64,000 nt of DNA from Lachnospiraceae bacterium (GCA_029054245.1 JAIDFQ010000041.1:62001-126000); one strand, 5' to 3'; positions 44,049 through 53,649 are shown, numbered from the stretch's first letter. A program made the numbers and translations. The notes: generated from the letters alone by a model not told the origin.

Positions 44049-46154
44049 TTATGCCACGCCCAACTGGGTGCACATACTCCTTAGTGTCTGCCGATAAACC
44101 TGATAATACACGAAAGCCAGCCCCCCAAGGATTAAGAAGCATACGCCCAGTCCTCCAACCTCGCCGCCTGTCAGTTTTCCGTCGTTTCCAATCATAAGCA
44201 GAGCATACAATAAGTACATAGCACACATTCCCACTATGGAAGGAATCCTGAACACCGGACCTGCCTGCCCTTTGATTTCCTTCATCAAAAAGTCGGGCGA
44301 CGCGCCAAGCCTCTTTAAATCATCAAAAACATACCGATTATTCAGGGCAATCGTCATACAGCGTGTATAACTGATGATCATTGCTGCCAGCGAACAGATA
44401 ATGGCAATAAATAAGAACATCATAAGATACACCGAAAATGTATTGATGAAATCCGCCTTATCCAGTATCCTGATTTTAGGCATATAGGTCCAGTACAACC
44501 TGAAATCACTGTCATCCGGTCTGGAAAAACTGATTTTGGTCATTCGGTCCGTATCGCCCCAATAAACCTCGCCTAATTGCTCCACATAGTATTTCCTCAC
44601 GCGGTCATAGTATATAGGCGTTTCGCATTCAGGTCCAAAAGAATCAACCAGTGTATAAAAGAAATCCTGTGCAAATGCGTAGTCATCCTCCCCATCCATG
44701 TTGAAAACGGCGCATGTTCCCATCCATTCAGGTGTAAGCCCCTGCTCGATCCTTTCATAATCCTCATTGCTCATTACATAATACCCCATGGAATCCACCA
44801 GCATGTCATAATGGGCATATCCGGCAAAGCTTACAGGAATGCTTTGGAAAGTTGACATATTAGTGAGCTTGGAGCACCCTGCATTCAGATAGTACAAAGC
44901 AGTCTCATCCGACTTGGCAATTGCAAAATATTGCCCCGGTTCCACCGTAATTTCTTCCCCGGTAAGCATTTCATAAGAAGCTTCTGAAAAGAATTTTGCT
45001 TCTTCCAAAATATCAATATGCTCATAGTGAAATTTTCCCCCGCCGTCTTCCACTTCTGTGGTGCCATCCATTGCCAGCGTCAGATAGGGTGCACTTTTAA
45101 AATCTGCAATTGCAAGATCATACTTTTTGGCAAGATCAGAAATCTCCTCCTTACCCGGAACTGTCTGGTCAGCACGGTAATGATAAAGATAATCATAAGC
45201 TCGTTCCCTTACTTCCATCACGTTTCCCACTGCTATCATAGGGATATAAAAGATGGCAAAGGCGCTGCCCATGATGAGTACTGTGCTCACAAGCAGATTA
45301 TTTACCGTCTGCTTTCCCTGAAACTTCATCATGCTTCTGGCAATCAGATTTTTGTACGGCTGTTTCTTACGCGCCCCCCAGCCATGTACCACCGTGTGGA
45401 GCATGATCATGTAAAGTCCGGGGAAAACCGGCAAATAAAAAATATGAATCCATACCGGAGAATACGCGCTGAAAACCTCCTCGTAGATATAGGGGGCAAT
45501 ATAGCCCAGAACAGCTCCCGCGAACACCAGCAGAATCCCCACCGGTCCGCACCAGGTTCCCCACGCTTTTACAGGCTCATTTCTGTGCTCCTCATGCATC
45601 ACTTCCATGATATTGGTCCGTTTCAGATATCGGTAAGCCATCATACAGGAGAATGCAACCACAATGACAAAGAGAAGCGCCGACAAATACAGACATTTCA
45701 AATCAATCTTCAACTCCATCTGGGCGCTGTCCGTAATCGCAAGCCGAAACCCGTTCCATAACAGCCACACAAAGGGGAAACCCGCCAGAATCCCTGCAAA
45801 GGAGGATACGGAACTTAATAGAACCACCTCCCGGAGAAGTCCTGGAAGAAGACGCTTTCCCGAAGCTCCCAGCGCCATAAGGGTTCCCAGCTGCTTCGCT
45901 TTTTTTCGGAAAAAAAGGCTGGAAGCATAGATGGTAAATACCACACACCCAAACAATGCCAGAACAAAGATTGCCGTCATCTGCTTGCGGCTGTCTCCCC
46001 CTTCCGGAAGCACCATGAGCACGGTGGGAGAAAACATCATGGCAGAATATGCCGTAATCAATAATAAAGAGACAAAATTGCAGAACAGGTAAAGCGCTGC
46101 CTGTTTCCTGTCAGCCTTCTGTAATTTTTTCTCCAGATTTTTCATGGTCATCAT
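44049..46154 (-). CDS. Bce-like ABC transporter permease
   Basis: This 701-aa FtsX-type permease has ten predicted helices in the BceB order. A helix near 28-50 is followed by three more to about residue 165 (FILPIVL-like VLMVLPEG start, VFTIYASSLFFRKKAKQLGTLMALGAS). A large extracellular domain spans about 310-560, and the last three helices come after FINTFSVYLMMFLFIAIICS. The ATG at 46154 is one base after the ATPase stop, with GGGAGGGATATAA upstream. BceAB-type transporters remove cell-wall-active peptides and also signal to a kinase. A LytTR/GHKL pair is encoded divergently upstream, not the usual BceRS. Confidence 0.88.
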   Translation of the reverse strand: MMTMKNLEKKLQKADRKQAALYLFCNFVSLLLITAYSAMMFSPTVLMVLPEGGDSRKQMTAIFVLALFGCVVFTIYASSLFFRKKAKQLGTLMALGASGKRLLPGLLREVVLLSSVSSFAGILAGFPFVWLLWNGFRLAITDSAQMELKIDLKCLYLSALLFVIVVAFSCMMAYRYLKRTNIMEVMHEEHRNEPVKAWGTWCGPVGILLVFAGAVLGYIAPYIYEEVFSAYSPVWIHIFYLPVFPGLYMIMLHTVVHGWGARKKQPYKNLIARSMMKFQGKQTVNNLLVSTVLIMGSAFAIFYIPMIAVGNVMEVRERAYDYLYHYRADQTVPGKEEISDLAKKYDLAIADFKSAPYLTLAMDGTTEVEDGGGKFHYEHIDILEEAKFFSEASYEMLTGEEITVEPGQYFAIAKSDETALYYLNAGCSKLTNMSTFQSIPVSFAGYAHYDMLVDSMGYYVMSNEDYERIEQGLTPEWMGTCAVFNMDGEDDYAFAQDFFYTLVDSFGPECETPIYYDRVRKYYVEQLGEVYWGDTDRMTKISFSRPDDSDFRLYWTYMPKIRILDKADFINTFSVYLMMFLFIAIICSLAAMIISYTRCMTIALNNRYVFDDLKRLGASPDFLMKEIKGQAGPVFRIPSIVGMCAMYLLYALLMIGNDGKLTGGEVGGLGVCFLILGGLAFVYYQVYRQTLRSMCTQLGVA

Positions 46155-46155
46155 T

Positions 46156-46953
46156 TTATATCCCTCCCGCTGTATCTTGCTCCGATTCCACATCCATGCT
46201 GCTCATTTTCCGAATGGCGTCAAGCAGCCGGTCTTGGAATGCGCTCCTTTTCTCTTCCCTATGACCCGGTCCTGCTTCTAACGTGTCATAGACTACACCA
46301 TCCTTAAGAAGAATGACCCGGTCACAGAAGGAAGCGGCAAAACTGTCATGAGTCACCATGAATATGGAAGCTCCCAGCTTATCCCTGGCGCTTTCAAAAG
46401 ATTCAATGACTGCCCGGCTGGACTTGCTGTCTAGGTTTCCGGTAGGTTCATCCGCAAGAATCAAAAGAGGCTGATTGATCAGGCTTCTTGCCACCGCCGT
46501 TCGCTGCCGCTCGCCGCCGGAAATATCTGCGGGATACTTCCCTGCAATATGATCAATGCCAAACAGCGCCACAAGCTGATCTGCAAGTTTTTCAGCTTCC
46601 CTGTCTACCTTTCCCTGAATGATTCTGGGAACCAGAATATTTTCCCTTACCGTCAGTCCGTCAAGAAGCATGAAATCCTGAAACACAAAACCCAGCTTTT
46701 CATTGCGGACTTTTGCCAGCGCGTTTTTATCAAGTCCCTTTAGTTCCTTTCCTCCCAAGGTAATCGTCCCCTGCTCAAACGGGATATAGCAGGAAATACA
46801 GTTGAGCAACGTACTCTTTCCAGATCCAGACGGACCCATAACTGCCACAAATTCCTGATTTGCAACGGATAAGTTGATTCCTTTCAGCACAGGATAAGAC
46901 TTGTTTCCACTTTGATATGATTTTTTTAGATTTTTTAAATATAACATTATCAT
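46156..46953 (-). CDS. Bce-like ABC transporter ATP-binding protein
   Basis: This 265-aa ATPase has Walker A GPSGSGKSTLLN near residue 38, Q-loop GFVFQDFMLLDGL, signature ISGGERQRTAVARSL, Walker B LLILADEPTGNLDS, and switch His in IFMVTHDSFAAS. The DEPTGNLD form marks the MacB/BceA group. The ATG at 46953 follows AAAGGCAGGTGC; the frame is open to 47079 without a site. The C-terminal 40 residues (EEKRSAFQDRLLDAIRKM) extend past the ATPase fold, as in BceA. Confidence 0.92.
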   Translation of the reverse strand: MIMLYLKNLKKSYQSGNKSYPVLKGINLSVANQEFVAVMGPSGSGKSTLLNCISCYIPFEQGTITLGGKELKGLDKNALAKVRNEKLGFVFQDFMLLDGLTVRENILVPRIIQGKVDREAEKLADQLVALFGIDHIAGKYPADISGGERQRTAVARSLINQPLLILADEPTGNLDSKSSRAVIESFESARDKLGASIFMVTHDSFAASFCDRVILLKDGVVYDTLEAGPGHREEKRSAFQDRLLDAIRKMSSMDVESEQDTAGGI

Positions 46954-47209
46954 GCACCTGCCTTTCATTGAAATCAGTATAGCAGAAACTATGGCATACA
47001 AAACGAGGGGTGTCATTTTTGACAGCTCAGATGTAATCTTTGGAGCGGAATTGCAGATCATGTAATCTTTGGCAGACATTTTGTAATCTTTGGTGTGAAA
47101 AATATCTCTTCAATGCAGGCAGGATTGTTTGCCAGAAAAAATAATGGTAAGATATTGATAGCTTCTTTAAGCTGAAAGATAAAAGAATTGACATATAGGA
47201 GGTAGCGAT

Positions 47210-47938
47210 ATGCTTCGTATTGGCATATGTGATGATCAGACCAATGCGCGGGATGCCCTGCGCTTTGAGCTTGAAAAAGTCCTTCGGGACGAATCTGAAC
47301 AAATTGTTTACGAATTTTCCACAGGAGCGAGCGCAGTGCGCTGGCTGGAAAAGCACCCAGGAGAAATCGACCTTCTCTTTCTTGATGTGGAAATGGATGG
47401 GATAAGCGGAATGGATGCTGCCACACAGATCAGAAGCTTTGACAAGGAAATCTGTCTTGTATTCGTGACCGGATATGCGGATTATGTGTTTGATGGCTAT
47501 AAGGTAAACGCCCTTGATTATGTCATCAAGCCTGCGTCAGCCCAAAGACTGCTTGACATCCTTAAACGGGTGCGGGAACAGCTTTCCGACAAATATGACA
47601 AAACCTTTTCCTTTAAGAATCCAGATGGCACCTACCGCCTGCCGCTTTCAGATATTTCCTATTTTTATAGCGACAAAAGAAAGGTAAACATCGTCTGCAC
47701 CAGCCGCGAAGGCAGCTTGTCTTACTCCTTCTACGGAAAGCTGGATGAAGTGGAAGAACAACTGTCTCATGCCTTCGTACGGATTCATCAGCGGTATCTG
47801 GTAAATCCGGCACATGTGGCACGTATCGGATCAGAAAACATCACCATAGACGACGCATGTCTTCCCATAAGCCGGGCTCTGAAAGAGAACGCCACCGTCA
47901 AACTTGCCAAATCCATGCTGGAGGTAGAACTTTCATGA
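47210..47938 (+). CDS. LytTR-family response regulator next to Bce-like transporter
   Basis: This 242-aa protein has a receiver (IGICDDQTNARDALRFELEK, acceptor Asp in IDLLFLDVEMDGISGMDAA, Lys in ALDYVIKPASAQRL) and a LytTR domain (DISYFYSDKRKVNIVCT, FVRIHQRYLVNPAHVARI). The ribosome-binding site AGGAGGTAGCGAT precedes the ATG. It is divergent from the Bce-like ABC genes, with 256 nt between starts, and coupled to the kinase gene by an ATGA overlap. It probably controls the transporter (inference). Confidence 0.9.
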   Translation: MLRIGICDDQTNARDALRFELEKVLRDESEQIVYEFSTGASAVRWLEKHPGEIDLLFLDVEMDGISGMDAATQIRSFDKEICLVFVTGYADYVFDGYKVNALDYVIKPASAQRLLDILKRVREQLSDKYDKTFSFKNPDGTYRLPLSDISYFYSDKRKVNIVCTSREGSLSYSFYGKLDEVEEQLSHAFVRIHQRYLVNPAHVARIGSENITIDDACLPISRALKENATVKLAKSMLEVELS

Positions 47939-49284
47939 GTACTCTGGAATATATCAAAATGCTGCCCGCTGGCATATTGAGTATAATCGCTGCATTTTTC
48001 ATTTATTTTTCCTTATCCTGTCTGATTCAATTCAAGGATAAATGGCGGTATAAGATTCTCCTGCAGTTTGGATGCTGGCTCATCAGCACCATCATCATCT
48101 TTATCGGCGACTGGGTCAACATGACCTATACCCTGCTGTTTTTTCTTGCCGTTGTGTGGGTAAGCTGCATTGGCTCAAATCTCAAAAAATTTACGCTTGG
48201 AATGATGTTCTCCTGTACAACTTTTGCTTTTAATGCTTTATATGACAACTGCATTGCCTTTCTCGCACATATCTATGACATGGATAGCTTTTACGGTAAC
48301 ATGTATTTGGTTGGACGATTGTTCTTTGCAGTGTTTCTTTATCTGTCCCTCCGCTTCCGAAAAGCAGATCGCAGCTTCGAGCTTTCCGCTCCCTTGTGGC
48401 GTCTGATGCTTTCCCTGTCCCTCGCCCCATTGGGAATCATGCTTTCCCTGATTTTGCTTCGGAATTCGGACTATTCTCTCCGCCTGCTCAATCAGACACT
48501 CATTGCGGATACCGCTTTGTTTCTGGTGGTCATGCTGTCCTTTGCAGGGCTTTTGCGGGCGCTCACTGTTCTTGAAAAACAGCAGCAGCTGGAACTGGAA
48601 AACGCGCTAATCCGCCAGAATAAGAGCTACTATGAAGCTATGGAAACCCAGCAGTTTGAAATCCGCAGGCTGCGGCACGACATGACCAACCATCTTCAAA
48701 CCCTTCTCATACTGCCGCCCCAGCAGCGTGATGATTATATTCAGGAAATGCTGGACACTCCTGCCCTCGTGCAGATCTTTTCTTGGTGCGCCGATCCCAC
48801 CGTCAACGCCGTGCTCACCGCAAAGGAAAGCCTGATGCGCCAAAACAAAATTCCATTTTCTGCCAAAGCGGCTATTGCCAAGCCTCTGCCCTTTGAAAAA
48901 TCAGATATCTGTGCAATCTTCGCCAATGCGCTGGATAATGCGGCAGAATCCTGCCTGAAACTGGAAGAGTCCCTGCGCAGGGTCCAGCTGGAAGCCAAAG
49001 CCGGGAAGGGTATTTTAGCGATCAATATCAGCAATTCCTGCCAGTGCGCTTCCGCTCCGTCACAATCTTCGGGGGACAACTCTGCCGTAAGGCACTTGTC
49101 ATTACACGCCAAAAAACCGACAGAAACCAGTCAGCTGCCGAGGACCACCAAAAAAGATGCCAAAAATCACGGTCTGGGTCTGCGGAGTATTCAGTCGATT
49201 GTGAAAAAATACGGCGGAAGCATGGAAATCCGACAGGAGGAAGAAATGTTTCATTTATTTTTGTATCTTCCTATGGACACATGA
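47935..49284 (+). CDS. GHKL sensor histidine kinase with insert in ATPase domain
   Basis: This 449-aa kinase has six to seven N-terminal helices (to residue about 205), a coiled-coil linker (VLEKQQQLELENALIRQNKS), the phospho-acceptor motif FEIRRLRHDMTNHLQTLLIL, the N-box IFANALDNAAESC, and the G-box NHGLGLRSIQSIVKKYGG. Between these boxes lies an unusual Ser/Gln/Thr-rich insert of about 35 residues (SNSCQCASAPSQSSGDNS onward) where the D-box would be. The start at 47935 follows GGAGGT and overlaps the regulator stop. Its last 30 nt overlap the convergent esterase gene. Confidence 0.87.
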   Translation: MSTLEYIKMLPAGILSIIAAFFIYFSLSCLIQFKDKWRYKILLQFGCWLISTIIIFIGDWVNMTYTLLFFLAVVWVSCIGSNLKKFTLGMMFSCTTFAFNALYDNCIAFLAHIYDMDSFYGNMYLVGRLFFAVFLYLSLRFRKADRSFELSAPLWRLMLSLSLAPLGIMLSLILLRNSDYSLRLLNQTLIADTALFLVVMLSFAGLLRALTVLEKQQQLELENALIRQNKSYYEAMETQQFEIRRLRHDMTNHLQTLLILPPQQRDDYIQEMLDTPALVQIFSWCADPTVNAVLTAKESLMRQNKIPFSAKAAIAKPLPFEKSDICAIFANALDNAAESCLKLEESLRRVQLEAKAGKGILAINISNSCQCASAPSQSSGDNSAVRHLSLHAKKPTETSQLPRTTKKDAKNHGLGLRSIQSIVKKYGGSMEIRQEEEMFHLFLYLPMDT

Positions 49285-50247
49285 TGCTGCATCCTCGTTC
49301 TTTCTATTAATCCACGACACAGATGCATCCATCGCCATGCGGCACGCCTTTGTCTGATCCAATGCGTTCAGCATGACGAAATCGTGTATCATCCCCTGGA
49401 GTCTGACTGCGGTCACATCTACTCCCGCCTGCCGCAGTTTTCTGGCATATGCTTCCCCTTCGTCCCGAAGCACATCTGCCTCGCCGTTTATAATCAGGGC
49501 ATCTGGAAGTCCTTGAAGCTCCTCTAAATCTGCCCTGAGCGGAGAAGCTGTGATCTTATTCCGGTCACACTCCGACATCGTATACTGATCCCAGAACCAC
49601 ATCATCCCTTCCTTGTATAGATAATAGCCTTCTGCAAACTGCCTGTAAGACTCTGTACCAAAACAAGCATTCGTGACTGGATAATATAGTAGCTGTTTCT
49701 GAATATAAGGTCCCTTCTGGTACTTTGCCATAATCGTCATTGCAATTGCCATATTTCCACCAACGCTGTCCCCAGCTACCGTCAGGGTCTGCGGATTCAT
49801 ACAAATATTCAGCTCTTTTAAAATCAAAGGCAGTTTACATAACACATCATAGCACTGCTCTATGGCGACAGGATAACGTGCTTCCGGTGAACGGCTATAT
49901 TCAGGGAAAACCAGAACGGAGTCCGTTCTTGCAGCCAACTCCCTTACCAGCTTTTCATGGGTATGAAAACTCCCAAAAACCCATCCAGCGCCGTGAATAT
50001 AGAAAATCACATTTGCAGGCGATGCAATCTGCCCCGGACAGACCACATAGACCGGAATCTCGCCCCACCTCCCTGCACGCACTGTTATACATGTAATATC
50101 AGCCGGATACATGCAGATTGGCGTACTCTGGGCCTTTTCCAACATTTCCCGCCCCTGCGCTGGAGGTAATTGAAAAATCAGCGGCGGAATAGAATTAGCA
50201 TTGCTAACCTCCACCGCTTCCGGTTCAAGAGATATCCTCTTTATCAT
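49255..50247 (-). CDS. Alpha/beta hydrolase, hormone-sensitive-lipase family
   Basis: This 330-aa esterase-type enzyme has the oxyanion motif YIHGAGWVFGSFHTHEK, nucleophile Ser in TVAGDSVGGNMAIAM, Asp in ALIINGEADVLRDEG, and His in LQGMIHDFVMLNAL, a complete triad. No signal peptide is visible, so it should be cytoplasmic, hydrolysing acyl esters of unknown identity. The C-terminal residues are encoded within the convergent kinase gene's end. No operon partner. The nearby 50248-50570 is AT-rich with no supported gene beyond a promoter for the broken XRE gene. Confidence 0.88.
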   Translation of the reverse strand: MIKRISLEPEAVEVSNANSIPPLIFQLPPAQGREMLEKAQSTPICMYPADITCITVRAGRWGEIPVYVVCPGQIASPANVIFYIHGAGWVFGSFHTHEKLVRELAARTDSVLVFPEYSRSPEARYPVAIEQCYDVLCKLPLILKELNICMNPQTLTVAGDSVGGNMAIAMTIMAKYQKGPYIQKQLLYYPVTNACFGTESYRQFAEGYYLYKEGMMWFWDQYTMSECDRNKITASPLRADLEELQGLPDALIINGEADVLRDEGEAYARKLRQAGVDVTAVRLQGMIHDFVMLNALDQTKACRMAMDASVSWINRKNEDAASCVHRKIQK

Positions 50248-50537
50248 AAAAACTTCCTTAGCGGCTATTTTACAATTATCATATTCTGGGACAAAAAAAT
50301 GATTGAAGGTTTTTCAACGTTTCTTAGATGTTTTCATTCAAAATATAATTTATATTTATCAAAACAATCCTAAATACCCTTTTATTTAATCTGGTTACCT
50401 TTCTCACAATACCATTTATTTCAGTTGACAATACCTTTTTTGCAGATACCGCCAGCATAGATTTTGAAGTTGCCACTTTTTTTCACCTTCCTTTCATTGT
50501 GTCTCTATATAAGTGATTACTTGTTTTTTTGTTGCTA

Positions 50538-50546
50538 TGGTATACT
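50538..50546 (+). promoter_or_regulatory. Extended -10 promoter of the broken XRE gene
   Basis: TGG-TATACT is an extended -10 element 25 nt before the ATG at 50571, followed by AAAGGATGG as a ribosome-binding site. Confidence 0.5.
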
Positions 50547-50570
50547 GATAAAAGAAAGGATGGTGGAAAG

Positions 50571-50730
50571 ATGACAATAGGGGAAAATATTAGGCGCATT
50601 AGAAAAGAAAAAGGGAAAACGAAAAAAAATTGCATCTGCTTTAGGTGTGAAGCCATCTGAACTAATGAAAGGTGATTCTATTTGGGAAGCTCTTGATAAA
50701 AAACACTCCGATGAAATAGAAAATACTTAA
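50571..50730 (+). pseudogene. XRE-family regulator, internally deleted
   Basis: The ATG begins MTIGENIRRIRKEKGKTKK, the first helix of an XRE repressor. The frame then shifts at a run of eight A. The rest, KIASALGVKPSELMKGDS to DEIENT and a stop, reads in another frame. The recognition helix between them, about 30 codons, is missing. This suggests a deletion next to the A-run. It lies at the edge of the decayed mobile region. Confidence 0.85.
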
Positions 50731-50789
50731 CCGGGCAGCCGGGGGACGTGTTCTCACCTGATCCGAGTTCTGCGGAAGGGGTGATTATT

Positions 50790-50873
50790 ATGAGTACATA
50801 TGAGGAAATGCAGATTATACTTACTATTGCTTTACTGGTAGTTGCAATTCTGAATTTGAAAAATAAGAAATAG
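50790..50873 (+). CDS. Holin-like type I toxin, 27 aa
   Basis: The product is MSTYEEMQIILTIALLVVAI plus a short basic end LNLKNKK. One membrane helix between an acidic start and a Lys tail is the pattern of the small putative holin-like/TxpA-type toxins found in Firmicutes mobile elements. AGGGG lies nine bases upstream, and a strong hairpin covers the stop codon. Such genes are usually silenced by an antisense RNA from the opposite strand; I could not identify its promoter with confidence. Confidence 0.75.
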   Translation: MSTYEEMQIILTIALLVVAILNLKNKK

Positions 50874-50908
50874 CCGTCCTGTTCTTTGGCGAGAGCTGAC
50901 GGCTATTT
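50868..50908 (+). terminator. Hairpin terminator of the holin-like toxin gene
   Basis: AAATAGCCGTC pairs with GACGGCTATTT (11 bp) and includes the toxin stop codon. It is followed by CTTAC rather than a long T-run, so it may act partly as a stability element or an antisense target. Confidence 0.65.
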
Positions 50909-51095
50909 CTTACATCATTTTTGAGTGCAGACATATAATACCCTTACCACGTCATTTTAACGTCCGAAAAGCCGCATCAATCAAAGACAAAATACCCTTA
51001 TTGCGTAACACTCCCCATAATATATTGAGGGCGAAAGCAGTCTGCTGATTTCGTCCTCTTGACTACCCATAAGCAAAGGCGTGAAAATCTTCTTT

Positions 51096-52430
51096 TTATG
51101 TATAGTGATACTTTTCCCTGTTCTGATGAAGAAAAACCAGTGCTACAATTACAGTGATTAACTCTGCTATCGGTACTGCAAGCCATACCCCTGTTACACC
51201 CAAAAGGTTAGGCAATGTAAGCAACATCACTGCAATTAGTCCGAAAGTCCGCAGGAATGACAAAATTGCTGACAATTTCCCATTTGATAATGCTGTGAAT
51301 GTGGCAGAAGTAAAAATGTTCAGCCCACAAAACAGAAAGCTAAAGGGAAAAATCAAAAATCCGTTTCGTGCAATTTCATAAACAGGCGTTCCCTTTTCTG
51401 CAAAAATACCAACCAATAGCGAACCCCAAATAAAAGCTACCGCAAAAATAGAGATAGAAACCAAAACAATGAACCGCATACAAATAGAAAACACATTCTT
51501 TAGCTGTTTTTCGTCCTGCTTCCCATAGTTATAGCTGATAACAGGGGCTACTCCCATAGAAAAACCTATGTAAAGGGCACTCAATAAAAACTGTGTATAG
51601 ATAATGATTGTGATTGCCGCAACTCCGTTTTCTCCAAGCAGTTTCATCATAATCCAGTTAAAAAGGAATGTTGTAACCGCTGTTGCCGCCTGACTTACCA
51701 TTTCCGAAAAACCATTGGTACAGCTTTCAGCCAATACGGAAAAATCTATGACTAGCTTCCTAAAATGCAGACTGCCTTTCTTTGCGGAAAAGAACCACAA
51801 TCCAATCACCGCCGGTATCATGTAGCCAATGCCCGTACCAAACGCCGCACCTTTGATGCCCATGTGAAGCGGCACCATAAAAATATAGTCCAGTAAAATA
51901 TTAGCGATTCCCGCGCTTACGCCAAGCACCATACCCATTCCGGGGCGTCCCGCTGTTACGATTAGATTTTGAAAAAGCACTTGCAGTATACTTGCGGGCG
52001 TGAATAACAGCAGGATAAAAAGGTATTCTTTGCAGTATGGAAATAGAATACTGCTCGCTCCAAGTCCCCAGACAATCCTGTCAATAAAAACCGTCCCCAA
52101 GACTGCAATCAATACGCCTAACAAAATGCCCGCTGAGATAATCAGCGTAAAATCCTGTGCCGCTCTCTTTTGCGCTCCTGCTCCCATTTTGCGCGCTACA
52201 ATCGCGCTTCCTCCTGTTGCAAGCATAGTTCCAAGACCGACAATCAGATTGATAACAGGGCAGACAATATTCAATGCCGAAAGTGCATTTGTATCTACCA
52301 ATCGTGCTACAAAAATTGTGTCAACGACTGCATACAGCCCCATGAATATCATCATCAAAATTGTCGGAAATGCAAATTTCAGCAACGATTTTATTGTAAA
52401 GTTCTGTGATAGTGGATTTAGGTCACTCAT
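51096..52430 (-). CDS. MATE-family efflux transporter in mobile region
   Basis: This 444-aa, 12-helix protein has the MATE start LLKFAFPTILMMIFMGLYAVVDTIFVARLV and second-half opening DFSVLAESCTNGFSEMVSQAA, with VISYNYGKQDEKQLKNVF. It is distinct from the MATE pump at 38049 and has the DinF/MepA-like order. The ATG at 52430 follows GAGGAGA and overlaps the AraC-GNAT stop by 8 nt, so the two are coupled. It probably exports a drug or toxic metabolite sensed by that regulator. Confidence 0.9.
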   Translation of the reverse strand: MSDLNPLSQNFTIKSLLKFAFPTILMMIFMGLYAVVDTIFVARLVDTNALSALNIVCPVINLIVGLGTMLATGGSAIVARKMGAGAQKRAAQDFTLIISAGILLGVLIAVLGTVFIDRIVWGLGASSILFPYCKEYLFILLLFTPASILQVLFQNLIVTAGRPGMGMVLGVSAGIANILLDYIFMVPLHMGIKGAAFGTGIGYMIPAVIGLWFFSAKKGSLHFRKLVIDFSVLAESCTNGFSEMVSQAATAVTTFLFNWIMMKLLGENGVAAITIIIYTQFLLSALYIGFSMGVAPVISYNYGKQDEKQLKNVFSICMRFIVLVSISIFAVAFIWGSLLVGIFAEKGTPVYEIARNGFLIFPFSFLFCGLNIFTSATFTALSNGKLSAILSFLRTFGLIAVMLLTLPNLLGVTGVWLAVPIAELITVIVALVFLHQNREKYHYT

Positions 52431-53280
52431 TCTCCTCGCCCTCCGATTTTTCTCTGTAAAGTATAAACCGCTGTGTCGGATAGCCAAATTCAATTAACAG
52501 TTCCGCTTCAGCAAAACCAAGGCTTCCCCATATCTCCCGATAGCCTGTATCTGCCTTGTCACCCTCCCGAAAAGTTGTTACGCTAATCTGCGCGGAACGT
52601 GCAAGTTCATACAATGCTTTTTCACAAAATGCTTTCGCTATCCCTCTTTTCCGATACTGTGGGTGTACCCCAAAGAAATCAATGCTCCCCATCACCTCGT
52701 TAAACGCCATAATCCCGATTGCCGTATCAGCGTCTTTCAAAATCAATGCCCGCTTATTTTTGATATACTCCTGTAACTGTGCAAGATATTGTTTTTCGTC
52801 CAAGTGCGGGAAGCCGTCAATGACAAGATGAACCAGTTCTATCCATTTGGGTATATCTCCCTGTGTTGCAAAGACGATTTTATCCTGCCATTCTTTTTCC
52901 TCTAAATTTGTAGGATTTTCATTCAAGACATATCTTAGCTGCAATGGATAAAATTCTTCTTCCTCCCTGTACCTGTTAGGGGATTTTTTATACATGGCTT
53001 TGAAAATATCCGTAAAGGATTGCTGGCTCTCATATCCGGCAGAAAGTGCAATTTCAAGGATTGGTCTGTCGGAAAGTACAAGCAGTTTTGCGGCTTCGGT
53101 CAACTGGCGGCGTTGTACATAATCGTGGATTGTCAACCCTACCGTACCTGTGAACATTCGGTGCAAATGATATTTTGAATAATGTACAGCCCCCGCAACT
53201 GTTTCCAAGTCCAGTTTTTCGTGCAGGTGGCTTTCGATATAGTCGATTGCCTCCATTACATTTTTGATATTCCCCGGCAT
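52423..53280 (-). CDS. AraC-family regulator fused to GNAT acetyltransferase
   Basis: This 285-aa two-domain protein has at residues 1-105 an AraC DNA-binding domain (LDLETVAGAVHYSKYHLHRMF; ILEIALSAGYESQQSFTDIFKA; KKSPNRYR). Residues about 130-275 are a GNAT domain with the acetyl-CoA loop FFGVHPQYRKRGIAKAFCEKAL. The fusion suggests a regulator that can also acetylate a small compound. It is co-transcribed with the MATE pump downstream, so one protein may sense, modify and trigger export of the same compound (inference). Confidence 0.88.
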   Translation of the reverse strand: MPGNIKNVMEAIDYIESHLHEKLDLETVAGAVHYSKYHLHRMFTGTVGLTIHDYVQRRQLTEAAKLLVLSDRPILEIALSAGYESQQSFTDIFKAMYKKSPNRYREEEEFYPLQLRYVLNENPTNLEEKEWQDKIVFATQGDIPKWIELVHLVIDGFPHLDEKQYLAQLQEYIKNKRALILKDADTAIGIMAFNEVMGSIDFFGVHPQYRKRGIAKAFCEKALYELARSAQISVTTFREGDKADTGYREIWGSLGFAEAELLIEFGYPTQRFILYREKSEGEENE

Positions 53281-53649
53281 TGCAGCTACCCCCTTTCTCT
53301 CTGCATTATAGCAGGATATTTCATTCCGCTTTTCATATATCTTGCGGTTTTAAGGCAAGTATTTACCAGTATACAACAGTCTACCCCGATAAGAAAGATT
53401 TTTAGCCATTTTCTTCTGACACATTGGCATTTCCCAAACTTCCCCATATTAAGAAGCAAGGAAAACTTCTTGAAGAATTTCTCTCAAACCTTCGTCAAAA
53501 CCGCCCTGTGCGGTGTTGTAGGTAATGAGAGGACTTATCAGAGGGTTTGGGATTCTTCCCAACAAGCAAAATTTGTCCGGCAAACCATAGCGCGGGCGGA
53601 CAGATTTACGGAAATGGGTACCCTTTTCCTATGCTTGTTCCGAAACTTA

